Of a DNA stretch of 64,000 nucleotides, positions 43,065 through 51,553 are shown in pieces. Each line of letters begins with the position of its first letter. The stretch's first letter is position 1. The notes below the pieces were generated by a model that was given only the letters and a program-made list of their open reading frames with translations, ran no database searches and was not told the DNA's origin. The DNA lies in contig NZ_CP194411.1 in assembly GCF_051603425.1 (NCBI RefSeq), positions 310,001 through 374,000 of the forward strand. Reading direction: 5' to 3'. This DNA comes from Selenomonas sputigena_A. GTDB lineage: Bacteria > Bacillota > Negativicutes > Selenomonadales > Selenomonadaceae. Both the position numbers and the translations under genes were made by a program.

Positions 43065-43250
43065 CTATCCGCACAATAGCAAGTCTATATCGGAAAATAA
43101 GATACCGATGACAGGGCGGTATTTCTCACGCATTTTTGCCTCAAACTGCAAGCACTCATCTCTCGTCAAAAGATTCTTCTGAAACATTTTTCCAGCCGTG
43201 CGCATGGATATCTGATAGATGATTTCGTGTTTCCCAGCTTCCTTGCTCAT
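43065..43250 (-). CDS. Small SHOCT-like protein associated with serine recombinases
   Basis: The 61-residue protein 'EIIYQISMRTAGKMFQKNLL' followed by 'TRDECLQFEAKMREKYRPVIG' and an 'LFSDIDLLL' end matches the short proteins usually encoded just upstream of large serine recombinases. A second copy of the family is at 51377. The SHOCT motif is a short helix-turn-helix oligomerisation unit; the function in these loci is not established. It is 35 bases upstream of recombinase B. Confidence 0.75.
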   Translation of the reverse strand: MSKEAGKHEIIYQISMRTAGKMFQKNLLTRDECLQFEAKMREKYRPVIGILFSDIDLLLCG

Positions 43251-43317
43251 ACGATTTCACGTTCCCTTCATATAAGATGGAGATGGCCGTCGTGGTCACC
43301 GCTGCACCAAAAAATAA

Positions 43318-43352
43318 GGGGCTGTCGCACATAAATCATGTGCGGCAGCCCC
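43318..43352 (-). terminator. Terminator hairpin downstream of the IS3-type genes
   Basis: A 15-base stem with one wobble pair (GGGGCTGTCGCACAT / ATGTGCGGCAGCCCC, 5-base loop) is followed on the minus strand by TTATTTTTTGG. It separates the transposase remnant from the recombinase genes. Confidence 0.8.
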
Positions 43353-43381
43353 TTAAATCAGCGTAATTCTACGACAGGGGA

Positions 43382-43990
43382 TTATTTTCTTGTCCACTTA
43401 ACAGGGAGCAGTCCACCTCGATCACTATGAAGGACAAGCTCCTGATTCGGATATTGCTTCTTGAAATCGATGACATCCTGCAAACCATTGAGATAGGTCA
43501 TACGATCGCCACACTTGGACGAAAGCGAATGTGCAATCAGCTCATCATTCCATAAATCCATATACAACGTAAGCTCATAATAGGTGCCCTTCACATAAAA
43601 GGCAGTCATGTCACTCACCACGCATTCCATCGGACCAGAGACATTGATTCCTGCGAGCAACAGATTCGGGTACATCTTGAACGAATCCCCTGGCTTCTTG
43701 TACTTGTAATGCTTGGAAACGCTCTTGATTCCAGCAATCTTGCAGCATTTATGTGCATAGGGATCGGAAAAGACGATTCCCTTGTCCAGCCTGATCTTGG
43801 CATTCAACCAACGATAACCGTGAGAAGGAAAACGGCTATGGTATTGCTGAAATAACTCGATGCTCTGTGCAAGCCGTTTCTTCTGTTCCGATGGACTTTC
43901 AACGCTCTTCTTCCAATTGTAGAAACTGCTGCGTGGAATGCCGATCTTTTCGCAGAGCAGCTGGATAGGGAACTCCCCGGAAAGCTCCAC
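43382..43990 (-). pseudogene. IS3-family transposase OrfB, truncated before the catalytic glutamate
   Basis: The frame starts at GTG 43990, two bases after the orfA stop. It contains an IS3-type helix-turn-helix/retroviral-integrase catalytic start ('HGYRWLNAKIRLDKGIVFSD'), the first aspartate in 'MECVVSDMTAFYVKG' near 120-134, and the second in 'ELVLHSDRGG' near 184-193. It then breaks and ends after 'LLPVKWTRK' at 202 residues, without the DDE glutamate that would lie about 35 residues later. Normal OrfB proteins have 270-300 residues. It is inactive by itself. Confidence 0.85.
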
Positions 43991-43992
43991 GA

Positions 43993-44361
43993 TTACTTGG
44001 TACTCTTCTTGCCGATAGGAATGAACTTCTTTTCCGCTCCAACTCCTTCCACCAGATAGCCTTTTTTTAAGCGCGCTTCCGTAATCCTAGCCATCACAAG
44101 GGCGTCGATCAGCTCTTCTTTCGTCATGGATTGGAGGTCTTCCAGTCCCGCGGGCGTCGGCTTGAATTTCATCTTGGCAAGACCGCAGTTGCTCTGCGTT
44201 CCTCTTTTCGGAGGGAGTCGGTTGGCATTTCGATACTGCCGCATGTAATTCCGCGCCGTTTCGTCGCTGATCTCATATTCTTCTACTGCTTCATACCTTG
44301 TGAATTCGCCGTCGTAAATCCGACAGCCTATGTCCAACCTTTGCGCTTTCGTGTACTTCAT
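43993..44361 (-). CDS. IS3-family OrfA (helix-turn-helix protein)
   Basis: The 122-residue protein has a Tn-type helix-turn-helix ('RYEAVEEYEISDETARNYMR') and a C-terminal leucine-rich helix ('LIDALVMARITEARLKKGY'), the usual IS3 OrfA layout. AGGAGG precedes the start. OrfB follows without an obvious slippery frameshift site because the stop intervenes. Together with the truncated OrfB it is a dead insertion sequence between recombinase and AlbA genes. Confidence 0.8.
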   Translation of the reverse strand: MKYTKAQRLDIGCRIYDGEFTRYEAVEEYEISDETARNYMRQYRNANRLPPKRGTQSNCGLAKMKFKPTPAGLEDLQSMTKEELIDALVMARITEARLKKGYLVEGVGAEKKFIPIGKKSTK

Positions 44362-44682
44362 GTGGCAACCTCCTGTCGCATCAGAGAGCTAAATTGTCCA
44401 CCGCTTGTTATCCTGTGTACAGAATACTACAAACGGTGTCTGATTTATACCCCCTCTGTGTCCAGTTTTAGTTTACCCCTTCACCTTGGACATAGCTACT
44501 TTCTTAATAGGGCAAGGATTCTATGGTATAATATATTGTATTATATAGAGTAAAAGGGAGATACTAGATTGATGTCTCCATAAACAGCGTCTTTATGCCC
44601 CTTACATCTGACGCGATCCCCCTTATCATTAGCAAGCTACACGAGATCAGAGAGAAAAAATATACTGTGGAGGAAATGACAT
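44362..44682 (+). other. Intergenic stretch with IS end and a promoter for the AlbA gene
   Basis: These 321 bases hold the upstream end of the IS3 remnant and then an AT-rich segment. An extended -10 element (TGG followed by TATAAT at 44527-44532) lies about 150 bases before the AlbA-domain gene. I see no other gene except a 38-codon frame at 44595-44711 that lacks a ribosome site. Confidence 0.5.
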
Positions 44683-46023
44683 ATGTCCGAGAGTCAAAAT
44701 GTAGAATATAAAGAGTCTTGGCGGGACGAGTATCTGAAATGGCTCTGTGGGTTTGCCAATGCACAGGGCGGCACGATGTACATCGGGGTGAATAACTCCG
44801 GAAAGATTGTCGGTGTAAAGAATATCCAAAGACTGATGGAGGATATTCCGAATAAAATCCAATCCGGTCTTGGAATCGTTGCGGATGTCAACAAACATAC
44901 CAAAGATGGTGTGGAGTATCTCGAAATCAAAATAGAGCCTAGCACCTTCCCTATCAGCTATCATGGAGAATTCCATTATCGCAGCGGAGCCACGAAACAA
45001 CAACTAACCGGAATTGCGCTATCGCAGTTTATTATGCGAAAGACGGGAGTGCGTTGGGAGGATGTAACGGTCGAGGACATTACAGTAGATGATCTCGACG
45101 AGGAGAGCTTCAAAATCTTCCGTAGAGAGGCCCTAAGAAGCAAACGAATGGTTCAGGAGGATCTTGATCTTTCTAACGCAGAGCTTTTAAGCAAGTTGCA
45201 TCTGATGTCCAACGGCAAGCTCAAAAGATCAGCCGTGTTACTCTTTTACCACGATCCCAGCGTCGTACAAAATGGTAGTTATATAAAAATTGCTAAGTTC
45301 GGAGATGGAGCGGATCTGCAATATCATGACGATCTTGAAAATTCGTTGATAAAGAATGCAGATCAAGTAATCGACCTGATTTATCTGAAGTATCTAAAAG
45401 CTAACGTGTCATATATACATGATCGCCGGGTGGAAACATACCCTTATGCAAGAGATGCCATCCGTGAGGCAGTATATAACGCGATTGCCCACACCTGTTA
45501 TATGTTTGGGACTCCCGTTCAGATTCGCATTGAGGATGAGGCGTTTATCATAAGCAATCAGTGCATTCTTCCAGATGGATGGACGATAGAGACATTGATG
45601 GAGCCTCATGACTCCGTACCGTATAATCCAGATATTGCAAACGTATTCTATCGTGCCGGATACATTGAACATTGGGGACGCGGTATCGAAAAAATCTGTG
45701 AAGCCTGTAAGGAACTGGGGGCAAACCTTCCATTTTATGAATTACGAGGAAATGGTCTTCGAGTTCATTTTAAAGCACTCAAGAGTGCACTTGTTGCTCA
45801 TTCTAAATCCCCAAACCGACATAATGTCGGTTTGGATGTCGGTATAGCGGGTAGGATTCTGGAGTTGCTCATAGATAATCCCAAAATAACAATGGCTGAA
45901 ATGGCAGAAAAACTAAACGTAGCAAAAAGGACAATTGAACGTGAAGTAAAACAGCTTCGTGAAATCGGTCGCGTAGAGCGCATTGGCAGTAAACGATTCG
46001 GACACTGGAAAATCAACGATTAA
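44683..46023 (+). CDS. AlbA_2 (Schlafen-type) ATP-binding protein with C-terminal winged helix
   Basis: The 446-residue protein begins with an AlbA_2 domain ('QNVEYKESWRDEYLKWLCGF', 'NAQGGTMYIGVNNSGKIVGV'), followed by a GHKL-like ATP-binding part ('DAIREAVYNAIAHTCYMFGT', 'GYIEHWGRGIEKICEACKEL') and a winged helix ('NPKITMAEMAEKLNVAKRTI') that may bind DNA. The start has GGAGG. Proteins of this design are common in transfer-prone regions; some are transcription regulators and some belong to phage defence. It is on the plus strand, opposite to its neighbours, with its own promoter and terminator. Function unknown beyond nucleotide and DNA binding. Confidence 0.85.
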   Translation: MSESQNVEYKESWRDEYLKWLCGFANAQGGTMYIGVNNSGKIVGVKNIQRLMEDIPNKIQSGLGIVADVNKHTKDGVEYLEIKIEPSTFPISYHGEFHYRSGATKQQLTGIALSQFIMRKTGVRWEDVTVEDITVDDLDEESFKIFRREALRSKRMVQEDLDLSNAELLSKLHLMSNGKLKRSAVLLFYHDPSVVQNGSYIKIAKFGDGADLQYHDDLENSLIKNADQVIDLIYLKYLKANVSYIHDRRVETYPYARDAIREAVYNAIAHTCYMFGTPVQIRIEDEAFIISNQCILPDGWTIETLMEPHDSVPYNPDIANVFYRAGYIEHWGRGIEKICEACKELGANLPFYELRGNGLRVHFKALKSALVAHSKSPNRHNVGLDVGIAGRILELLIDNPKITMAEMAEKLNVAKRTIEREVKQLREIGRVERIGSKRFGHWKIND

Positions 46024-46027
46024 ATAT

Positions 46028-46077
46028 TGTAGGGTCGAGGCATAAGAAACTCCCATGCGCTCGACCCTACAGTTTTT
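46028..46077 (+). terminator. Terminator after the AlbA-domain gene
   Basis: A 12-base perfect stem (TGTAGGGTCGAG / CTCGACCCTACA, 20-base loop) is followed by five T residues. It lies immediately after the stop codon and before the convergent AbiH-type gene. Confidence 0.85.
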
Positions 46078-46091
46078 CCCCCCAACGCGCC

Positions 46092-47186
46092 TTATTCCTT
46101 AACTTTAAATCCAAGAAAATACGTATCATTATTATAAAATGTGACCACATGTATATTATCCATAACCTTTTTCTTGTCTTTTTCACTACAATCAATATGC
46201 CTTATGCAACAATCCATAAACATTTTTATTATAGAATCTTTATTTTCATTTCCATACTTATAAATTATAAGCTCTACATCTCTATCTAAAATTGCTTGGA
46301 ATATCCCATCCATCCACCAAGCATCTGTCCTTCCTAATGACATTCCATATATTATAAACAGCTCGGCTTCTTCTATATATGATTTGTATTTTGTATCATA
46401 TTGACTCCAATATGATTTGACCAATCTTTTTTCCTCTGATTTCGCCCTATCATATTCAGGAAGATCAATCCCAAAAAGAATTGATCTAGGTATATCTTGT
46501 GTTCCATGGGGATGTATAATCTCATAAACAAGATACGATGACCACCTGGTATTGGAGCCACATCTTTCGATATTTATGTCAAAAGAAAAATGTGTATCAA
46601 CCGTTTTATGGCAATGAGGGTCAAATTGGGTTTTATCTAAATACAAGTAGTTGTCCAATAATGAAGTATAGTTAAAATTGGCAAATACATAATAGAATAA
46701 ATTATAGTGATCTGTGTTATTTGTAAATTTAAGTTTATCTAAATCATTCAAAAACCTAGCCATAGATTGTCTCGATAAAGAATTCTTGCTTACAAATCTG
46801 CTCAAGTTCAACAAAGTGTCCGCATCAACTAACTCATTAAGAAATCTTGTAAAATGTCCCTGGAATTCATCTATACACTTCTCTAATTCATTAATAGAAA
46901 CACATTCATCTAGCAAGTAACAAATAGTATTTTCGAAGTCACTCCAATTTTCTTTTCCACAGTTTCTATCTTCTTTCATTTTTTTATATAACACATTCTT
47001 ATCATTGGACAAATTAAAGTAAGTTATGTAGTCATAAAAATCTGCATAACTTGTCGTCTTTCCATTCATTTTCCCTTGTTTGAATTTTTTCAAAACCGAT
47101 ATATCAAAACCATTACCAACCAAAACAAATATATTGTGTTGGTTATTCATTTTTTTAAATATATCAGTGTCATATTTTTTGAACAT
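46092..47186 (-). CDS. AbiH-family abortive-infection-type protein
   Basis: The 364-residue protein shows the AbiH pattern: 'IFVLVGNGFDISVL' near residue 18-31, an SYADF/DY helix, 'ANFNYTSLLDNYLYLD' near 168-183, 'IIHPHGTQDIPRSILFGI' near 226-243 and 'LFIIYGMSLGRTDAWW' near 278-293. AbiH members give abortive infection against phages in lactococci by an unknown mechanism. The composition is strongly AT-rich compared with the core. It abuts comM repeat copy 2. The start is ATG 47186 (GGAG 11 bases upstream) with an alternative at 47150. Confidence 0.85.
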   Translation of the reverse strand: MFKKYDTDIFKKMNNQHNIFVLVGNGFDISVLKKFKQGKMNGKTTSYADFYDYITYFNLSNDKNVLYKKMKEDRNCGKENWSDFENTICYLLDECVSINELEKCIDEFQGHFTRFLNELVDADTLLNLSRFVSKNSLSRQSMARFLNDLDKLKFTNNTDHYNLFYYVFANFNYTSLLDNYLYLDKTQFDPHCHKTVDTHFSFDINIERCGSNTRWSSYLVYEIIHPHGTQDIPRSILFGIDLPEYDRAKSEEKRLVKSYWSQYDTKYKSYIEEAELFIIYGMSLGRTDAWWMDGIFQAILDRDVELIIYKYGNENKDSIIKMFMDCCIRHIDCSEKDKKKVMDNIHVVTFYNNDTYFLGFKVKE

Positions 47187-47242
47187 ATACGGTATGTCTC
47201 CTCAAAAACTTCAACAACACCACATAACGGCGTTTCTCTCAT

Positions 47243-48322
47243 TTAATTACATTGTATCGTTATCGACGTTACTTCGTTCATTGCCACGACCAAAATGATA
47301 CGAGCGGGAAATGTCAGCGTCGCATTGACACGTGCCACCGTCACAGCGCCGTCCTCCAACGGCTGGCACAGAACTTCCAGCGTCGACTTGCCAAACTCCG
47401 GCAGCTCGTCGAGAAACAGCACACCATGATGTGAGAGCGTCACCTCGCCCGGACGCGGGATGCTGCCGCCGCCGATCATCGCCACCGTCGACGTCGTATG
47501 ATGCGGACTGCGAAAGGGACGCGTCTCGACGAGGCCGCTGCCGTCCTTCAATAGCCCCGCGATGCTGTAGATCTTCGTCACCTCAAGCGCCTCCTGCCGC
47601 GTCATCGGCAGCAGAATCGACGGCAGGCGTCGCGCGAGCATCGTCTTGCCCGAGCCGGGCACACCGACCATCAGAACATTGTGCCCGCCTGCCGCCGCAA
47701 TCTCCAACGCACGCTTGGCGAAGAACTGCCCCTGCACATCGGCAAAGTCATCCGAAGGCACTTCCATATCGCTTGGTGCACTGGGATTCACCTCCAACGG
47801 AAGCAATTCCGCCTTGCCCAAGAGAAAATCGTACAGATCACGCAAGTTTTTCGGCGCATACACGCGGATGCCGTCGACGAGCAATGCCTCACTGCCGTTG
47901 CCCGGCGCAACGAAGATTTCCTTGAAGCCATGCTCCTTCGCCCCGACCGTCATGGAGAGCACACCGCGCACACTCCTAAGCTCCCCCTCCAAAGAAAGCT
48001 CCGCTGCAAACAAGGCGTGCTCGATGCGCTCTGCCGGAATCAGCCCGTACGCCGCCAAAAGCCCGACAGCAATCGGCAGATCAAGTCCTGAGCTGTCCTT
48101 CCGTATGTCCGCAGGCGCAAGATTGATCGTCACTCGCGCAGGCTTGAGCTTCACGCCCGTATTTTTGATCGCCGTGCGCACGCGCTCGCGCGACTCCTTC
48201 ACCGCCGTATCAAGAAGCCCGACGATGTCAAAAGCAGGAAATCCATAAGAAACATCGACCTCGACGTCGATGATCTTCCCATCGACCCCGAACGTCACCG
48301 CACCATACGATTTAGCAAACAC
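47243..48322 (-). pseudogene. comM: comM truncated after about 345 codons, copy 2
   Basis: Starting at GTG 48322 (AGAGG upstream), this copy matches copy 1 closely through both ComM N-terminal and Walker A/B regions and stops being ComM at the same position, after 'IILVVAMN' at 47277; a short foreign tail ends at 47243. The two copies differ by scattered substitutions, including 'SMPSAPSDMEV' versus a different segment near residue 187. Having the identical break in diverged copies points to a duplication of an already broken gene or to repeated insertion at one site. The missing C-terminal 160 codons are nowhere in the window. Confidence 0.88.
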
Positions 48323-48707
48323 AAAGCTGCACCTCTTTTGATTGGAATGGCGTTTCTTTTGTTTGTTATTTTTCTCCATTTATGAGATTTAATCCTGCTT
48401 GCTGATGGAAAATTGCGGCGAATACCAAAATCCCACTTCTGTATTCTGCACTTCGACCGCGCAATATGATTAAGCGAGATGGACTGTCACCCGCTCCTTC
48501 GACTCCTTCACCGACGTATCGGGAAGCCCCACCAGCTCAAAGCCCGGCAGCCCGGGCGACACATCCACCTCAACGTCGATAATCCGTCCATCTATCCCGA
48601 GGGTCGTCGCACCATAAGTCTTTGCAAACAACGATCTTCCCTCCCACGTTTCAAATATAAGAAAATTATAACACAGGATAGGCAACGATGGCTAATGATT
48701 CTTTGCA
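47277..48707 (-). repeat. 1.4-kb direct repeat unit, copy 2
   Basis: This matches 37199-38610 in the same orientation. Its left edge starts at the same base of comM; its right edge ends in the AT-rich run after the N-terminal comM fragment. It is about 20 bases longer than copy 1 because of small insertions, for example in the stretch between the two comM pieces near 48430. Confidence 0.9.
48470..48631 (-). pseudogene. comM N-terminal fragment (53 codons), copy 2
   Basis: TTG 48631 with GGGAGG upstream opens 'FAKTYGATTLGIDGRIIDVE' and 'GLPGFELVGLPDTSVKESKE', ending in the foreign tail TVHLA at 48470. It is the counterpart of the fragment at 38375 and is cut at the same codon. The retained start and ribosome site mean it could still be translated as a 53-residue peptide. 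Confidence 0.8.
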
Positions 48708-48745
48708 ACAAAAAAGAGGGTAGATTGCAAGAATATGTGTAGTGA

Positions 48746-48782
48746 CCCCAAAAGTTAGTTTTCTTATATCTAACTTTTGGGG
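48746..48782. terminator. Hairpin with CCCCAAAAGTTAG arms (left of NYN gene)
   Basis: A perfect 13-base inverted repeat with an 11-base loop, preceded by GTGA. The arm resembles IS3-family terminal sequences and recurs almost exactly on the other side of the NYN gene. It overlaps the end of the IS30 fragment. Confidence 0.65.
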
Positions 48783-49033
48783 GCCAGATCAGTTCCCGAG
48801 CATCTCTTTGTCACTCGGACAATAGGGTGCGCATAGTATATGCTCAGACCACAAGCTTCTTCGAGTTCGGGAAGCCGTGAAAACTCTGTCCACTTATCCG
48901 TCGTAATCGTCTCAAAAAGTACTTCGAACAATGCGCCGAACGATTCTCGAATGGAGTGCAGCACCTCCATGATCGAACTGCTCTTTTTGATATTGTCAAC
49001 TGTTCTTGACAATATCAAAGATCCAAATTTCAT
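48770..49033 (-). pseudogene. IS30-family transposase fragment
   Basis: About 60 codons resemble the DDE region of IS30 transposases: 'IRESFGALFEVLFETITTD' corresponds to the segment before the second aspartate, and 'EFSRLPELEEACGLSIYYAH' to the text that follows it. Before and after this patch the match is lost, and 'HPIVRVTKRCSGTD' replaces the expected serine-rich ERGTNE region. No terminal repeats are visible. It is a dead remnant. Confidence 0.65.
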
Positions 49034-49087
49034 GTCTTGAATTATTTATAAAAGTAATGTATTTTTTTATAAAAAGGGGCGATATTC

Positions 49088-49654
49088 ATGTATATATTCT
49101 GGGACAATTCAAATATCCATTATTCTGGTTTAGAAACTATCCGACCACTTTTTGAACCTGATAAACCGCGAGAACTATATCGAACTTATTTTAAAAATTT
49201 ATTTGAACTGGTTCGAAATGGTCGTATTGTTGATGGTGCATACGCAGCAGGGAGTGTCCCACCTCCATCCGACGAACTGTGGGGATGCCTACAAAACCTA
49301 GGAATTGATATGACACTATTGGATAAAACTGCCGATGGAAAAGAACAAGATAGTGTCGATATGTCACTTCAAACTAATATGTTTCGCGTTGCACTGGATA
49401 ATAATATTCCAGATACAATGGCTTTGTTAACAGGAGATGGAGCTGGTTCTGCCTTAGGCAAGGGTTTTTTATCTGATTTAGAACGAATACATAATAAACT
49501 CGGATGGAAAATTGAAGTATATGCATGGGAAAAAACATGCAATCGAAAACTCAAAGAATTCGCAAAAAGTAACGGTATATTTGTTCCTCTTGAAAATTAC
49601 TATTACTCTATTACCTTTTTAAAAGGTCTTAGACACGCCTCACCATTAAAATAA
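49088..49654 (+). CDS. NYN-domain (PIN-like) protein
   Basis: The 188-residue protein has the NYN/LabA pattern: 'YIFWDNSNIHYSG' with the first aspartate near residue 6, 'EQDSVDMSLQTNMF' with a conserved acidic residue near 94-107, and 'TMALLTGDGAGSALGKGF' near 117-134. NYN domains are metal-dependent RNA nucleases. GGGGCG lies just before ATG 49088. It is AT-rich and lies between two nearly identical hairpins (48746 and 49775), suggesting a cargo gene. A role in RNA-level defence or regulation is inference. Confidence 0.8.
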   Translation: MYIFWDNSNIHYSGLETIRPLFEPDKPRELYRTYFKNLFELVRNGRIVDGAYAAGSVPPPSDELWGCLQNLGIDMTLLDKTADGKEQDSVDMSLQTNMFRVALDNNIPDTMALLTGDGAGSALGKGFLSDLERIHNKLGWKIEVYAWEKTCNRKLKEFAKSNGIFVPLENYYYSITFLKGLRHASPLK

Positions 49655-49774
49655 AATATATAGGAAATGAGTGCAGATACTACGATATATTAATCTACTT
49701 TCACGTTGCAACTTCTCTGTAGTTTGTACTTCTTCCCCCGTTTCTGCACATAATCAAAAAACCATGGTGACAAT

Positions 49775-49819
49775 CCCCAAAAAGTTAGACAGAAGAAAGC
49801 TAACTTTTTGGGGATTTTT
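49775..49819 (+). terminator. Hairpin with CCCCAAAAAGTTAG arms (right of NYN gene), terminator
   Basis: A 14-base perfect inverted repeat with an 11-base loop ends in GGGGATTTTTG. It is the twin of the hairpin at 48746 and would terminate the NYN transcript. Confidence 0.75.
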
Positions 49820-49918
49820 GTAAAATACACTATTGAGCCCATACTAAATTCGCTCTGAAATCTGTCCTATTCATAAATCAAAATTTTCTCACAAAAATAA
49901 ACATACCATAAAAATAAG

Positions 49919-51336
49919 TTATCCTCCAACACCAATTTCAATCCCACCCTTGAAAACAACAATCACCTGCCCATCTCCCTTGACCACAATGTGATCAAGC
50001 AGCCCGCCCCATAGCTCCTCATCAAACTCAAACTGCTCCCCGTTGATACCGCATACCACTTGGATCATGCCCTCCAAGGTATTTCTCTTGCGCTCCTTCT
50101 CTGCAATTTGCTCGTCCAACTGCTCCAAATGTCCCTGCTTTTCCAGATAGCGTGCGCGAATCTCGTTTTCCTGTTTTAGATACGCTGTCTGATCCTGCGC
50201 CACCCGTGCATTCTCACGAATCAGTGTTTCAAGGCGTTCTACCAAAACGCTGATTTCCTGCTCTGCTTTATCCCGTTCCTCCGTCAGCTCCCCCGTTTGC
50301 CAAACGCCGTCAATCAGGGCTCGGAGTTCCGCAATCACGTTTTCTTTGACTTCCACCAAGGAGTTCAGTGCTTTGACGAAAATCTGTTTGATTTCCTCCT
50401 CCGTCAGATGCCTTGTGCTGCACGGCTTGCCCTTGTGGGCATATTTCTTGTTGCAGCGGTAGATGACTCTGCGGTACTTGTCCGTGGAATGCCAACCTTC
50501 GCCCCGTACCAACCTCCACAGCATCCGCATTTGATTTTGTTCGCAAAGATACTCACGCCGCTGTGCTTGCCGGCGTTTTCTCGTGCCTTGATTTCTGTCT
50601 GTACAAAGTCAAACAAATCCGGCGGGATAATTGCCTCGTGGTGCTCCTCCACATAATACTGCGGAATCTCGCCCGTATTCTTTCGTCGCGTCTTATCGAG
50701 GAAGTCTGCCATATACTCTTTCTGGATCAGCGCATCGCCACGATACTTCTCGTTGGTGAGGATGGAGCGCACCGTGGAAATGTACCACTTGTCCTTTCCC
50801 GACGGGGATTTGATGCACCGCTTCTCCAGTTCCTTGGTAATCGCATAGAAGGATCGCCCGCCAAGGAAGAGTTTGTAGATGAGCTTCACCACTTTTGCCT
50901 GTTCCTCGTTGATTTTGAAGTCCTTGTCATAGCCGAGAAAGGCACTGTAGCCCACACTGGTCTTGCCCTCGGCGAACTGCTTCCGCTTGCCCCATGTGGT
51001 ATTTTCCGAAATACTGCGGCTCTCCTCCTGCGCTAGGCTAGACATTATCGTAATAAGGAGTTCGATTTTCCCGGCATCGCAGTCATCGAGCAGACGCTGA
51101 AATTCTGCCCTGCGCCGGATGTCGCCGCCGGAGATGCCGCTGTCGGCGTACACCCCGGCATAGATCCATTCGGGATTCTTTTGGATACGTTCACTGAAGT
51201 AGTTGACCTGCGCCGAAAGCGAGTGGTTCAGCCTGTCCGATTCCATCGAGATGCGGGCATACGCCGCCACGCGTTTCCTCAGCTTTAGAGCCGTAACGAC
51301 GGGTTCTATTTTTCTTGCATCCGCCACTCTACCCAC
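49919..51336 (-). pseudogene. Large serine recombinase (C), frameshifted and catalytic-arginine deleted
   Basis: Two frames (N-part 50404-51336, C-part 49919-50530) together encode one recombinase. A missing base near 50494, within the GAAGGT-TGG stretch where copy A has GAAGGTGTGG, breaks the zinc-ribbon region. The N-terminal part resembles recombinase B ('RVAAYARISMESDRLNHSLS'), whereas from 'AGKIELLITIMSSLAQ' onward it follows A. It carries the same in-frame loss of the arginine segment as A, but the bases around the junction differ silently from A. The gene is dead at two levels. Confidence 0.88.
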
Positions 51337-51376
51337 CTCCTTTCCATCCTATATATTGCTCTGTGAGGTAGATTTA

Positions 51377-51553
51377 TCAAGCATTTTCCGAGATAAGCCG
51401 CCCAAGATACGGCTGGTATTTTTCAAGGAGCATGGCATCCATTTCGTCATATTCATCTGCCGTGATGAGACCCTGCTCCCGCATGGTCTTTGCCACGGAG
51501 AGCGATACTTGGTAGAGCATGTCCGCACGATACTGCTCTTTACGCATTTGCAT
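51377..51553 (-). CDS. Small SHOCT-like protein, second copy
   Basis: From ATG 51553 the 58-residue protein reads 'YRADMLYQVSLSVAKTMREQ' then 'TADEYDEMDAMLLEKYQPYL', the same short family as the gene at 43065. It ends 41 bases before the third recombinase and overlaps the HTH/zinc gene by 14 bases, which is the standard order for this element type. Confidence 0.75.
   Translation of the reverse strand: MQMRKEQYRADMLYQVSLSVAKTMREQGLITADEYDEMDAMLLEKYQPYLGRLISENA

Larger units (their letters stand above)
43378..44481 (-). mobile_element. Remnant of an IS3-family insertion sequence
   Basis: Transposase pieces OrfA and OrfB span most of the segment. GTGTCCAGTTTTAGTTTACC near 44459 looks like an IS3-type left end, and GTCCACTTAACAGG near 43396 is similar to sequence often present near the right end. 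The two ends do not form a clear inverted repeat, and I found no flanking target duplication, so the boundaries are estimates. Confidence 0.55.

Noticed and set aside
44595..44711. A 38-codon plus-strand frame overlapping the AlbA start (MPLTSDAIPLIISKL start)
   Set aside because: The text looks protein-like but there is no ribosome site and it runs 29 bases into the AlbA gene in another frame; it could be a remnant.
37199..48322. comM copies considered as functional genes
   Set aside because: Both stop about 160 codons short with unrelated tails and lack the zinc-finger and final AAA+ part.
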